From Pseudomonas denitrificans (nom. rej.) (GTDB lineage: Bacteria > Pseudomonadota > Gammaproteobacteria > Pseudomonadales > Pseudomonadaceae), in NCBI RefSeq assembly GCF_008807415.1, contig NZ_CP043626.1, positions 868,001 through 932,000 of the forward strand: a stretch of DNA of 64,000 nt, in the 5' to 3' direction. A model generated the notes under the pieces. The model saw only the letters and a list, made by a program, of their open reading frames with translations. It was not told where the DNA came from and ran no database searches. Below, in pieces: positions 56,465 to 63,722 of the stretch; the first letter of the stretch is position 1; every line of letters begins with the position of its first letter. The position numbers and the translations under genes are program-made.

Positions 56465-56493
56465 TTACCTGATTTATATTGCATGCATAATAT
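56465..56493 (+). promoter_or_regulatory. Candidate sigma-70 promoter for the M14 carboxypeptidase gene
   Basis: TTACCT (56465-56470), 17-base spacer, TAATAT (56488-56493) inside an unusually AT-rich stretch, about 98 bases upstream of the start codon. No other clear hexamer pair is visible in this intergenic region. Confidence 0.45.
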
Positions 56494-56590
56494 ATTTGTG
56501 CGGGCAAGTCGCCGCTACATGACAGGCGCGGCGGGGAGGGCGAAAATGCAGGGCTTTGGCGCCTCAGGTTCGTGCGCCTACGGAGAATTC

Positions 56591-57712
56591 ATGAAGATCG
56601 ACTGCGATTTCGACAGCGGCAACATCCAGGTCATTGACGACAGCGATCCGCGCCACGTGCGCCTGGCGCTGCGCCCGGACAGCAAAAGCCCGCACTTCCA
56701 GTGGTTCCACTTCAAGGCCGAAGGCCTCGAACCCGGCCAGCAGTACCAGTTCAGCCTGACCAACACCCCCGGCTCCAGCTACACCGGCGGCTGGCCGGGC
56801 TACAACGCCGTGGCGTCGTTCGACCAGCGCGAGTGGTTCCGCGTGCCGAGTACCTACGACTCCAATGGCCTGCATTTCAGCCTCGATGCCGAGCAGCCCC
56901 AGGCCTGGTTTGCCTACTTCGAGCCCTACAGCCGCGAACGCCACGCCGAACTGGTGAAGCGCGCCCAGGCCAGTGGCGCCGAACTGCTCGCCACTGGCCA
57001 TAGCCTCGAAGGCCGCGAGCTGCCCCTGCTGCGCATCGGCAAGGGCGCGGCGGGTGCGCGCAAGATCTGGCTGATCGCCCAGCAGCACCCCGGCGAGCAC
57101 ATGGCCGAGTGGTTCATGGAAGGCCTGATCGACCGCCTGCAATCCGGCGACGCTGACATCCAGCGCCTGCTGGAGCGCGCCGACTTCTACCTGGCGCCGA
57201 ACATGAACCCGGACGGCGCCTTCCACGGCCACCTGCGCACCAACGCTGCCGGCAAGGACCTCAACCGCGCCTGGGCCGCGCCCAGCGCCGAGGAAAGCCC
57301 GGAAGTGCTGTTTGTCCAGCAGCAGATGGCCAAATACGGCGTGGACCTGTTCCTCGATGTGCACGGCGACGAGGAAATCCCCTTCGTGTTCGCTGCCGGC
57401 TGCGAGGGCAACCCGGAGTTCACGCCGCGCCTGGATCGCCTGGAAAGCCTGTTCCGCGAGCGCCTGGAAGCCAACGGCGAATTCCAGAGCGTGCACGGCT
57501 ACCCGAAGGACGCCCCCGGCCAGGCCAACCTCACCCTGGCCTGCAACCACGTCGGCCGCACCTATGACTGCCTGTCGCTGACCCTGGAGATGCCGTTCAA
57601 GGACCACAACCTGTCGCCCAATGCCCGCACCGGGTGGAGCGGCGCGCGTTCGAAGGCGCTGGCGGGGGCAGTGCTGGTGACGGTGGCGGGCCTGATCGAC
57701 GAATTGCGGTGA
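56591..57712 (+). CDS. M14-family zinc carboxypeptidase (cytosolic carboxypeptidase-like)
   Basis: A 373-residue enzyme. An N-terminal beta domain (about 1-125, FQWFHFKAEGLEPGQQYQFS) precedes the catalytic domain: zinc ligands in AQQHPGEHMAEW (HxxE), the third ligand in FLDVHGDEEIP and the general-base Glu in LTLEMPFKDH. NPDGAFHGHLRTNAAGKDLN is the substrate-binding Asn-Arg region. The fold order is that of CCP/AGBL proteins, whose eukaryotic members trim glutamate tails; bacterial targets are unknown. ATG at 56591 follows GGAGAATTC; a longer in-frame ORF from 56426 is non-conserved. Confidence 0.9.
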   Translation: MKIDCDFDSGNIQVIDDSDPRHVRLALRPDSKSPHFQWFHFKAEGLEPGQQYQFSLTNTPGSSYTGGWPGYNAVASFDQREWFRVPSTYDSNGLHFSLDAEQPQAWFAYFEPYSRERHAELVKRAQASGAELLATGHSLEGRELPLLRIGKGAAGARKIWLIAQQHPGEHMAEWFMEGLIDRLQSGDADIQRLLERADFYLAPNMNPDGAFHGHLRTNAAGKDLNRAWAAPSAEESPEVLFVQQQMAKYGVDLFLDVHGDEEIPFVFAAGCEGNPEFTPRLDRLESLFRERLEANGEFQSVHGYPKDAPGQANLTLACNHVGRTYDCLSLTLEMPFKDHNLSPNARTGWSGARSKALAGAVLVTVAGLIDELR

Positions 57713-57736
57713 TCGATTGAGCGCCTTTCAGGCGCT

Positions 57737-57799
57737 GATCGCGGGCATGGCCCGCTCCTGCACCGGCATTCCGTGTAGGAGCGGGCCATGCCCGCGACG
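57737..57799. repeat. Paired REP-like elements in opposite orientation
   Basis: GATCGCGGGCATGGCCCGCT at the left and TGTAGGAGCGGGCCATGCCC at the right are inverted copies separated by about 15 bases (REP doublet), immediately after the carboxypeptidase stop. Confidence 0.85.
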
Positions 57800-57924
57800 C
57801 TTTTCTGCACAATGCCTACACCTCGCCCGCCTGACCGTTTGGTCAATCCACCCCGCCTGGCTGTTGAATCTTCGTACCCGCGTGCTAGTCCAATTAATGA
57901 GGCATCAGCACGCAGGAGGTGCGT

Positions 57925-58080
57925 ATGACTCGACATCGCAAGCTGTTGACCCCGCAGGTCATCGAAGACCTGCAGGAACGCATGGACGCCCTGGAAGAAC
58001 TGGACTTCAGAGAGCGCCGGGAAGTGCGCAAGAACCGCTCGGGCGAACACAGGCCCCGCACTTTCGCTGGCGCGGCCTGA
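57925..58080 (+). CDS. Small basic helical protein (51 aa)
   Basis: ATG at 57925 with a strong AGGAGG 6 bases upstream encodes MTRHRKLLTPQVIEDLQERM, then DALEELDFRERREVRKNRSG and a short tail ending GAA. It is rich in Arg, Glu and Lys, with an obvious amphipathic helix, and has no Cys or membrane segment. The near-perfect ribosome site, the codon usage like its neighbours, and the absence of any longer ORF support it. Function unknown; it may be a nucleic-acid or ribosome-associated small protein. Confidence 0.65.
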   Translation: MTRHRKLLTPQVIEDLQERMDALEELDFRERREVRKNRSGEHRPRTFAGAA

Positions 58081-58418
58081 GCAAGCGGGCCCCAGGCCCG
58101 GCCTCACTGGCGCTTGCGCCAGCCAAGGAGACACGGCAGGGTCGATTCGGCATCGCGCCGGACCGGCCTTGCGTGACGCTTGACCCCACTCATTCACTTC
58201 GTCGGACAGTATTCGGTATCCCGACACTGCCGCGCGCCCTTCCTTCAGCTCATTCAGGCAGCAGAGCGGCATTCCAGAGCGGCCCGCTTCTGTAACGTCA
58301 CGCATACCTGATAGCGGTTGTCTTACAAAATTCCGACTGAAAACTTGAACTGCTTCACATAAAATCGGGGATACCGTTAGCGCATTTCGCTCTACCCGCA
58401 GCAGTCAGAAGTAGCCCC
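58081..58418. other. Intergenic region without recognisable gene
   Basis: 338 bases. A CTGGCGCTTGCGCCAG palindrome at 58108-58123 may end transcription of the small gene, though no U-tract follows. The 3' half (58310-58380) is AT-rich and probably carries the promoter of the next gene (TTGTCT, 17 bases, AAACTT near 58319-58347). ORFs crossing the region lack family features. Confidence 0.5.
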
Positions 58419-58811
58419 ATGGAAAACCACAGCACCCCCCTGGGTCCGATTCCCGCTCATCTGGTCCGTGAAGCCGTGGCCAAGAAGACAGGCCTGGGCT
58501 GGGTGGTCGAGTTCAACGTCGCCACCTGGCTCAACCTGGCCGTGCGCGATGACACCGCCATCGCCCTCAAGATCAGCTACCTGGACGGCGAAAAGCCCCG
58601 GGAAGTGCTGGTCGACAAGGGCAATATCTTCGGCGCCCAGCGCATCCTGCTGTGCGGCATCGCCCGCCTGGGAGTGAACCAGAAGCTGGAGGCCATGAGC
58701 CTGTCGCTGGAGACCCGTGCGCCGATCCAGTCACTGCTGGTCGAGGAACTCTTCGTCCAGGCCGTCGAGCGCCAGAGCGAAAAGAAGAACGGCACCCGCC
58801 GCTCGCGCTGA
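58419..58811 (+). CDS. Conserved hypothetical protein (130 aa)
   Basis: 130 residues, soluble, with alternating strands (VVEFNVATWLNLAVRDDTAI) and the stretch KISYLDGEKPREVLVDKGNI. A helical end (LLVEELFVQAVERQSEKK) and a basic tail NGTRRSR follow. No signal peptide, membrane helix or metal motif. The start follows AGTAGCCCC, a weak site. I do not recognise a family; PilZ-like length and strand pattern are noted, but the RxxxR...DxSxxG signature is absent. Confidence 0.75.
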   Translation: MENHSTPLGPIPAHLVREAVAKKTGLGWVVEFNVATWLNLAVRDDTAIALKISYLDGEKPREVLVDKGNIFGAQRILLCGIARLGVNQKLEAMSLSLETRAPIQSLLVEELFVQAVERQSEKKNGTRRSR

Positions 58812-58956
58812 CCACCCGGGGCGAGGGGCGCCGATTGTTCGCCCGAGCGCTGCAATCGCCGGGCATTCCTGTCGTGCATGAAGCCACTTCGGGCTTGCGA
58901 TCCGCTGGCCTGAGCGGGGAACATCGCCTGGCCTCACTCGTGCACCAGGAAGCCCC

Positions 58957-59409
58957 ATGCCCCTCGATATCGACCAGCTCAAGCTCTACACCGCCCACCG
59001 TGGCATCGCCATTCCCATGCTCGACTTCCTGCAGTTCCGCCATGCCCCGGCGGAAGATGGAAACGGGCCGGGCCGCCTGGTCATACGCGTCGAACCGCAG
59101 CATGTGAATGGCTGGGCCAACGCCCATGGCGGCCTGATCATGACCCTGCTCGATGTTGCCATGGCCCTGAGTGCCAGCGATGCCGACGAAGCCTATCGCG
59201 GCGTGGTGACCGTGGAGATGAAGACTAGCTTCCTGCGCCCCGGCGGCGAAGTCGGCGAAGTACTCGAAGCCCACGGGAAGGTCCAGCACCACACCCGCTC
59301 CATCGCCTTCTGCGAGGGCGAGCTGCGCAACAGCCAGGGCGTGGTCGTCGCGACCGCATCCGGCACCTTCAAGTACGTCAATAAGCCGCGCCCGCTGGCT
59401 GACGCCTGA
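58957..59409 (+). CDS. PaaI/YbgC-type hotdog acyl-CoA thioesterase
   Basis: A 150-residue hotdog protein: HVNGWANAHGGLIMTLLDVA carries the catalytic helix (HGGxxxxLxD), GVVTVEMKTSFLRP the core strand, and VATASGTFKYV the terminal strand. It should hydrolyse a small or aromatic acyl-CoA. It is the third hotdog protein in the window and the most canonical PaaI member. The 145-base gap after the previous gene shows no terminator. Confidence 0.9.
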   Translation: MPLDIDQLKLYTAHRGIAIPMLDFLQFRHAPAEDGNGPGRLVIRVEPQHVNGWANAHGGLIMTLLDVAMALSASDADEAYRGVVTVEMKTSFLRPGGEVGEVLEAHGKVQHHTRSIAFCEGELRNSQGVVVATASGTFKYVNKPRPLADA

Positions 59410-59588
59410 CTTTCCCCCGCTCGTTGGCGGCCGTGAACGGGTGTTCGCGGCCGTTTCCCTGCGCTGATATCGTCTCGACATCAGTTCCGTCCGGCGGCTC
59501 GCCCGCGTCATCAAGATCTTCCTGATTTTTCGGGTGTCCTATCGAAGAACGCTCTAGCACGGGCTTTGTAAGAAATATCTTTCACTGG

Positions 59589-59643
59589 CTGTAATGAATT
59601 CGTCATAAAGCGTGATTACATTTTTCTGTCATGAAAGTGTCAC
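59589..59643 (+). promoter_or_regulatory. Pho box cluster upstream of ppk2
   Basis: CTGTCATGAAAGTGTCAC at 59626-59643 matches the PhoB consensus (CTGTCATAWAWCTGTCAY) at 16 of 18 positions. A weaker copy, CTGTAATGAATTCGTCAT, lies at 59589-59606. They end 40 bases before the ppk2 start in an AT-rich leader, so activation by PhoB under phosphate limitation is inferred. Confidence 0.75.
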
Positions 59644-59683
59644 TCGATGTGACTGAGCCAGTGACGGCACAAGGCAACCCACC

Positions 59684-60601
59684 ATGCTGCTCGATGACAA
59701 GAACTTCCCACGGCGCGTCCAGCGCGACCTGCTGGATGACCGCGACGAAGAGCTCGAACTCGAACTGTTCGACGAACTCTACGACTTCGAAGGGCTGCGC
59801 GAAGGCAGCCTGCAGACCCACGAGGAACGCCTGGCGCGCCAGCGTTACTTCCACACCCTGTTCAGCCTGCAGGCCGAGCTGGTCAAGCTGCAGAACTGGG
59901 TGGTGAAGACCGGCCACAAGGTGGTCATCCTCTTCGAAGGTCGCGACGCCGCCGGCAAGGGCGGGGTGATCAAGCGCATCACCCAGCGCCTGAACCCGCG
60001 CGTGTGCCGGGTCGCCGCGCTGCCCGCGCCGAACGATCGCGAACGCACCCAGTGGTACTTCCAGCGCTACGTCTCGCACCTGCCGGCGGCGGGGGAGATC
60101 GTCCTGTTCGACCGCAGCTGGTACAACCGCGCCGGCGTCGAGCGGGTGATGGGCTTCTGTACCGACGCCCAGTACGAGGAATTCTTCCGCAGCGTGCCCG
60201 AGTTCGAGCGCATGCTCGTGCGCTCCGGCGTGCAGGTGCTCAAGTACTGGTTTTCCATCTCCGACGAGGAACAGCACTACCGCTTCCTCAGCCGCATTCA
60301 CGATCCGCTCAAGCAGTGGAAGCTCAGCCCGATGGACCTGGAATCGCGCCGCCGCTGGGAGTCCTACACCAAGGCCAAGGAAGTGATGCTCGAACGCACC
60401 CACATCCCCGAAGCGCCGTGGTGGATCGTGCAGGCCGACGACAAGAAGCGCGCGCGGCTCAACTGCATCAGCCACCTGTTGAGCCAGATTCCCTACCAGG
60501 AAGTACAACAGCCCGCCGTCGACCTGCCCGAGCGGCAGCGCCACGAAGGCTATCGCCGGCATCCCACGCCGCAGGAACTGCAGGTGCCGGAAGTCTACTG
60601 A
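59684..60601 (+). CDS. ppk2: Polyphosphate kinase 2
   Basis: A 305-residue class I PPK2 that phosphorylates GDP/ADP with inorganic polyphosphate (or the reverse). Walker A EGRDAAGKGG (about 86-95) and Walker B FDRSWYNRAGVERVMGFCT with the lid residues (about 138-156) are intact; LPAPNDRERTQWYFQRYV and YWFSISDEEQHYRF are PPK2 hallmarks. An acidic N-terminal stretch (about 14-35) precedes the kinase core. ATG at 59684 is used; a Pho-box pair lies upstream, tying it to phosphate starvation. Confidence 0.95.
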   Translation: MLLDDKNFPRRVQRDLLDDRDEELELELFDELYDFEGLREGSLQTHEERLARQRYFHTLFSLQAELVKLQNWVVKTGHKVVILFEGRDAAGKGGVIKRITQRLNPRVCRVAALPAPNDRERTQWYFQRYVSHLPAAGEIVLFDRSWYNRAGVERVMGFCTDAQYEEFFRSVPEFERMLVRSGVQVLKYWFSISDEEQHYRFLSRIHDPLKQWKLSPMDLESRRRWESYTKAKEVMLERTHIPEAPWWIVQADDKKRARLNCISHLLSQIPYQEVQQPAVDLPERQRHEGYRRHPTPQELQVPEVY

Positions 60602-60630
60602 CGCTGCACCGGCTGACTTCGGGCGGCTTT

Positions 60631-60712
60631 GCAGGATGGCGGGGAGCGCAGCGATACCCATGCTGTCCGGCGCACCAACAGCATGGGTATCGCCCAGGCT
60701 CCACCCATCCTA
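60631..60712. repeat. Long imperfect palindrome
   Basis: GCGATACCCATGCTGT (60651-60666) and ACAGCATGGGTATCGC (60678-60693) are perfect 16-base arms with an 11-base loop; the flanks (CAGGATGG...GAGC / GGCTCCACCCATCCTAC) extend the symmetry imperfectly. Lies between the convergent ppk2 and the following gene, so it can also end transcription. Confidence 0.85.
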
Positions 60713-60763
60713 CGGTTGCCCCGGCTGCGTAGCAGGAACGGATCCGCTCCCGAAGCGATCCCC

Positions 60764-62002
60764 TTACTTGGCCAGACTGCGCACCGAGCAACTGCCATCC
60801 GCAATGGCTTCGCAGAGGAAGTAGGGCATCCATTCCTCCCAGTGCCCCCTGGCCACCGGCGATTCGTAACGACACAGCAGCGTGCCCTCGGTATCGAACA
60901 ACCCCCAGGGCTGCAACTCACCGTCCTTCAGCTTGCTCTGCACCTTGATGCCCTGGTAGCTGGCATTGCTGCCCACATGGAACGACTCCGTCCGCCAGCG
61001 CACCGGCTCATGCGGCGGGAAGGGCTGCGCCTCGAGGAAGCCGAACAGATCGTCATGGCTCAGCAGGCTCTGGCGGATGGTCGGCCACAGGCTGCGGCGC
61101 AGGAAGTACTGATCGGCAAAGCGCTGGTGCGCTTTCTCTTCCTTCAGGTACTGGGCGATCAACTCGCGGATGCCCGGCAGGTTTGGGTTGTGGCAACCGG
61201 CCCACATGCCCGCCAGCAGCAATTCGGTGTGGCTGAAGTAATCGCGCATGTGGTGGTACCAGCAGCCGCTCTGCAGCCAGGCCTCCACCGCCGCGCGGTC
61301 GCGCTCGGAGAGCAGCGAGTCGGCGTCGCGCACCTGGAAGCGCGAGACCTCGCGGTCCTCCATCACCAGGAAGCGCCACATGGTCGCGGGGATGGCGCTG
61401 CGAGTCGCTTCGTCAACCAGCACGACCTGCGCGCCAGACTCCTTCAATCGGGTCAGCACTGCCTGCGGCACCGAGTCATCCACGTAGAAGCGGCAGCGCC
61501 ATTGCGGGAACAGCTCGTGCGCGGCCTCCACGTTCTTCAGCGCGCTCTCGCAATAGCGCGGGCGGGCGCCGAACAGCGAAAAGACGATCAGGTTGTGCTC
61601 GGGGTTGCTCCCGTCGAAAGCCGGTGGCGGCGCGTCGGGCAGCGGGTGGGCGGGGAACTGGCTGTACTTGCGGTCCGCCACGCTCAGCGACAGGTTGCCG
61701 TAGCGGCGCACCAGGTCTTCGCGTTTCAGCCAGCCGCAGGCCTCGGTCAGCCCGTCCAGCGCCGTGCCCGGCATATTCTCCTCGCCCAGTTTGTTCAGCA
61801 GTTTCAGGTAGGTCTTGTAGGCCTGTTCGTAGTCCTTGGTCCGCATCAGGCACAGGGCGTAATCCGCCAGCAGCGTGGGATGGGTCGGCGCGATCTTCAG
61901 CGCCTCGCGCGCCGTATCGCGGCCCAGTCGGTAATTCCCCTTGGCCAGCGCCGCCCGAAAAGTGGCGGCCAGCTTGTTCAACTTCTTCTCGGCGGCAGAC
62001 AT
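60764..62002 (-). CDS. TPR protein with glycosyltransferase-like domain
   Basis: 412 residues. The N-terminal third has at least two tetratricopeptide repeats (AALAKGNYRLGRDTAREALK then APTHPTLLADYALCLMRTKD and AYKTYLKLLNKLGEE). The centre and C-terminus resemble a nucleotide-sugar fold: NLIVFSLFGARPRYCESALK, RFYVDDSVPQAVLTRL, then MWRFLVMEDREVSRFQVRDA with the D-x-D-like pair in RDADS, followed by HHMRDYFSHTELLLAGMWAG. No signal peptide. Start at 62002 (MSAAEKKLNKLA); a longer in-frame start at 62044 is less likely. A sugar transferase acting on cell surface or protein is inferred only. Confidence 0.75.
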   Translation of the reverse strand: MSAAEKKLNKLAATFRAALAKGNYRLGRDTAREALKIAPTHPTLLADYALCLMRTKDYEQAYKTYLKLLNKLGEENMPGTALDGLTEACGWLKREDLVRRYGNLSLSVADRKYSQFPAHPLPDAPPPAFDGSNPEHNLIVFSLFGARPRYCESALKNVEAAHELFPQWRCRFYVDDSVPQAVLTRLKESGAQVVLVDEATRSAIPATMWRFLVMEDREVSRFQVRDADSLLSERDRAAVEAWLQSGCWYHHMRDYFSHTELLLAGMWAGCHNPNLPGIRELIAQYLKEEKAHQRFADQYFLRRSLWPTIRQSLLSHDDLFGFLEAQPFPPHEPVRWRTESFHVGSNASYQGIKVQSKLKDGELQPWGLFDTEGTLLCRYESPVARGHWEEWMPYFLCEAIADGSCSVRSLAK

Positions 62003-62291
62003 GCAGGATTCTCCAGGGCACGACGACGGCGGAAAGTGCTGCACGGGATGAGCAGCTTGCGCGCGTCGATGACATGGAGCGCAAGGCTAGGGAGCCGAGG
62101 GAATGAGCTCTATCGGAAAATTCCTGCACGTAGCGGCGATAATTACGAAGTCTCTCGTGGCCAACTTCGGCGGCTGATGCATGACTGGTGCGTTCCCGCC
62201 AAGAGCGAAGCACTGGCCTGTGATCTGATGCAGACGGTCTGTCCGCCGCGTCGCAAAGGAACAGCATGATGGTTAACCAAGGGCTGGTGGA

Positions 62292-62849
62292 ATGAAGTCA
62301 GACTTGTCGATGCTCCTGTGGGGCGCACCGCTGGTGATGCTGCTCGGTGGCTACCTGCTGATTCGCTGCATCGGCGGCCTGCGCCGGGTGATCGCGCCCG
62401 ACGTCTGCTACCGCTGGGCCGATCCCGCCCGCGCAGAAGTGGTCGCGCTGCCGCAACCGGGGCGCTACGTGGTCAACATCGTCTTCCCGCCCTTCACCGT
62501 CGTCACCGGTACCGCGCACTTCAACGCCGATTTCGCCATCACCGCCTGCGCCAGCGGCAATCCCGTACCCTACGAGGCGTACAGCCGCTTCAACGTCTTC
62601 ACCGTGCGCCGCAGCGACATGGGCGGCAACTCCAGCAATCCCCTGGGCGAATTCCACTGCAACGAACCCGGCGACTACCGGATCACCTGCCTGACCCCGC
62701 ACCACATCCGCCCCGGCTTCCTGCTGGAAGTGACGCCCTACGTCTCGCCGGGCGGCGTCGTCCCGCTGATCCTCGGCACGCTGCTCGCGTCCTTCATGAC
62801 CATCGGCGGGCTGATAACGACCCTCCTCAAGCTGGGCGGGAAGCTCTGA
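62292..62849 (+). CDS. Two-helix membrane protein with extracytoplasmic beta domain, unknown function
   Basis: 185 residues. TM1 is about 8-25 (LLWGAPLVMLLGGYLLIRCI), TM2 is about 157-180 (VVPLILGTLLASFMTIGGLI). Between them is a 125-residue strand-rich domain with GRYVVNIVFPPFTVVTGTAH, AYSRFNVFTVRRSDMGG and EFHCNEPGDYRITCLTPHHI; the Cys pair could form a disulfide if the domain is periplasmic. I recognise no family. It is divergent from the TPR gene across 289 bases. Confidence 0.75.
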   Translation: MKSDLSMLLWGAPLVMLLGGYLLIRCIGGLRRVIAPDVCYRWADPARAEVVALPQPGRYVVNIVFPPFTVVTGTAHFNADFAITACASGNPVPYEAYSRFNVFTVRRSDMGGNSSNPLGEFHCNEPGDYRITCLTPHHIRPGFLLEVTPYVSPGGVVPLILGTLLASFMTIGGLITTLLKLGGKL

Positions 62850-62863
62850 CGGGGCCCTCTTGG

Positions 62864-62910
62864 CGAGCGGGCCATGCCCGCGATCGCGCGCATGGCGCGC
62901 TCCTACAGGT
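62864..62910. repeat. REP-like palindrome
   Basis: GAGCGGGCCATGCCCGCGAT and GCGCATGGCGCGCTCCTACA are imperfect inverted copies of the window's REP core; they lie past the 62292-62849 stop. Confidence 0.8.
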
Positions 62911-62933
62911 GATTCGGCGGACGTCGATGTATT

Positions 62934-62953
62934 TTAGCTAACATCTTAGCTAA
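62934..62953. promoter_or_regulatory. Tandem palindromic operator of the toxin-antitoxin pair
   Basis: Two perfect TTAGCTAA palindromes (62934-62941 and 62946-62953), 12 bases apart, about one helical turn, with -10-like AT bases, 40 bases before the antitoxin start. Paired palindromes at this place are typical of antitoxin autoregulation. Confidence 0.8.
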
Positions 62954-62993
62954 GCTGGACTCGTCGCCAACCTGTCCCCGGAGGGGCGCAGCC

Positions 62994-63245
62994 ATGCAAG
63001 CACCTGACGTCCACAACATCCATGACGCAAAATCCAACCTGTCCAAGCTTGTCGATCAGGCGGCGAAAGGGGAGGTGGTGATCATTGGCAAGGCAGGCAA
63101 GCCCGTCGCCAAGCTGGTATCGCTGACCTATGGAGAGGGGCAGCGCAAACCCTTCATCGGTAGCCTGAAAGGACGTCTGTCCGACGAGTTCGATGCTCTG
63201 GATGACGAAATTGCCCAGCTTTATCTCGAGGAGCCATCCGATTGA
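62994..63245 (+). CDS. Phd/YefM family antitoxin
   Basis: An 83-residue antitoxin. NIHDAKSNLSKLVDQAAKGE is the Phd/YefM DNA-binding consensus, VVIIGKAGKPVAKLVSL the strand part, and the acidic tail (FDALDDEIAQLYLEEPSD) would wrap the toxin active site. GGAGGGG at 62981-62987 precedes ATG 62994. The end overlaps the toxin start by 4 bases (TTGA). Confidence 0.92.
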   Translation: MQAPDVHNIHDAKSNLSKLVDQAAKGEVVIIGKAGKPVAKLVSLTYGEGQRKPFIGSLKGRLSDEFDALDDEIAQLYLEEPSD

Positions 63246-63649
63246 TATTGTTGGATACCCACATCCTGATCTGGGCCGCCACGGATGACCCACGGCTGAC
63301 TCCCAAAGCCCGCCAGATGATCGAGAGTGCGCTGGACAATGGCCAGCCTGTGCATTTCAGCGCCATCAGCCTGGCGGAAGTCGCCATCAAGGCCAGCCTT
63401 GCGAAAAAGTCGCTGGGCGTGGAGCCCGATGATCTGCGCCGAGCGTCCCTTGAGGGTGGTCTGCGCGAACTGCCCTTCGTCGGCGCTCATGCAGTTGCAC
63501 TGCGCGCGCTGCCGCTGCATGAGGACCACAAGGACCCGCACGACCGCATGCTGGTTGCCCAGGCACAGGTCGAGGGGCTGCAACTAGTGACGGCGGACGC
63601 CAAGCTGGAGCGTTACGGCTCTGCCGTTCTCTATCTGAAAAGCCGGTAA
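63242..63649 (+). CDS. PIN-domain toxin (VapC-like ribonuclease)
   Basis: A 135-residue PIN nuclease. Acidic sites: Asp5 in LLDTHILIW, Glu in AISLAEVAIK, Asp in DPHDRMLVAQA and Asp in LVTADAKL, together a metal-dependent RNase centre that should cut tRNA or mRNA when the antitoxin is degraded. The start is the TTG at 63242 overlapping the antitoxin TGA; no ATG exists before residue 75, and TTG gives the canonical MILLDTH N-terminus. Confidence 0.92.
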   Translation: MILLDTHILIWAATDDPRLTPKARQMIESALDNGQPVHFSAISLAEVAIKASLAKKSLGVEPDDLRRASLEGGLRELPFVGAHAVALRALPLHEDHKDPHDRMLVAQAQVEGLQLVTADAKLERYGSAVLYLKSR

Positions 63650-63652
63650 GTA

Positions 63653-63693
63653 CCTGTAGGAGCGCGCCATGCCCGCGATCGCGCTCCTACAGG
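63653..63693. repeat. REP-like palindrome
   Basis: Perfect 13-base arms CCTGTAGGAGCGC (63653-63665) and GCGCTCCTACAGG (63681-63693), starting four bases past the toxin stop; likely acts also as a terminator. Confidence 0.85.
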
Positions 63694-63722
63694 GAGCTTC
63701 GCAGCTTCGGTCAGACGATGCC

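Noticed and set aside
58419..58811. PilZ domain in the 130-residue hypothetical protein
   Set aside because: Length and strands fit loosely, but neither RxxxR nor D/NxSxxG is present.
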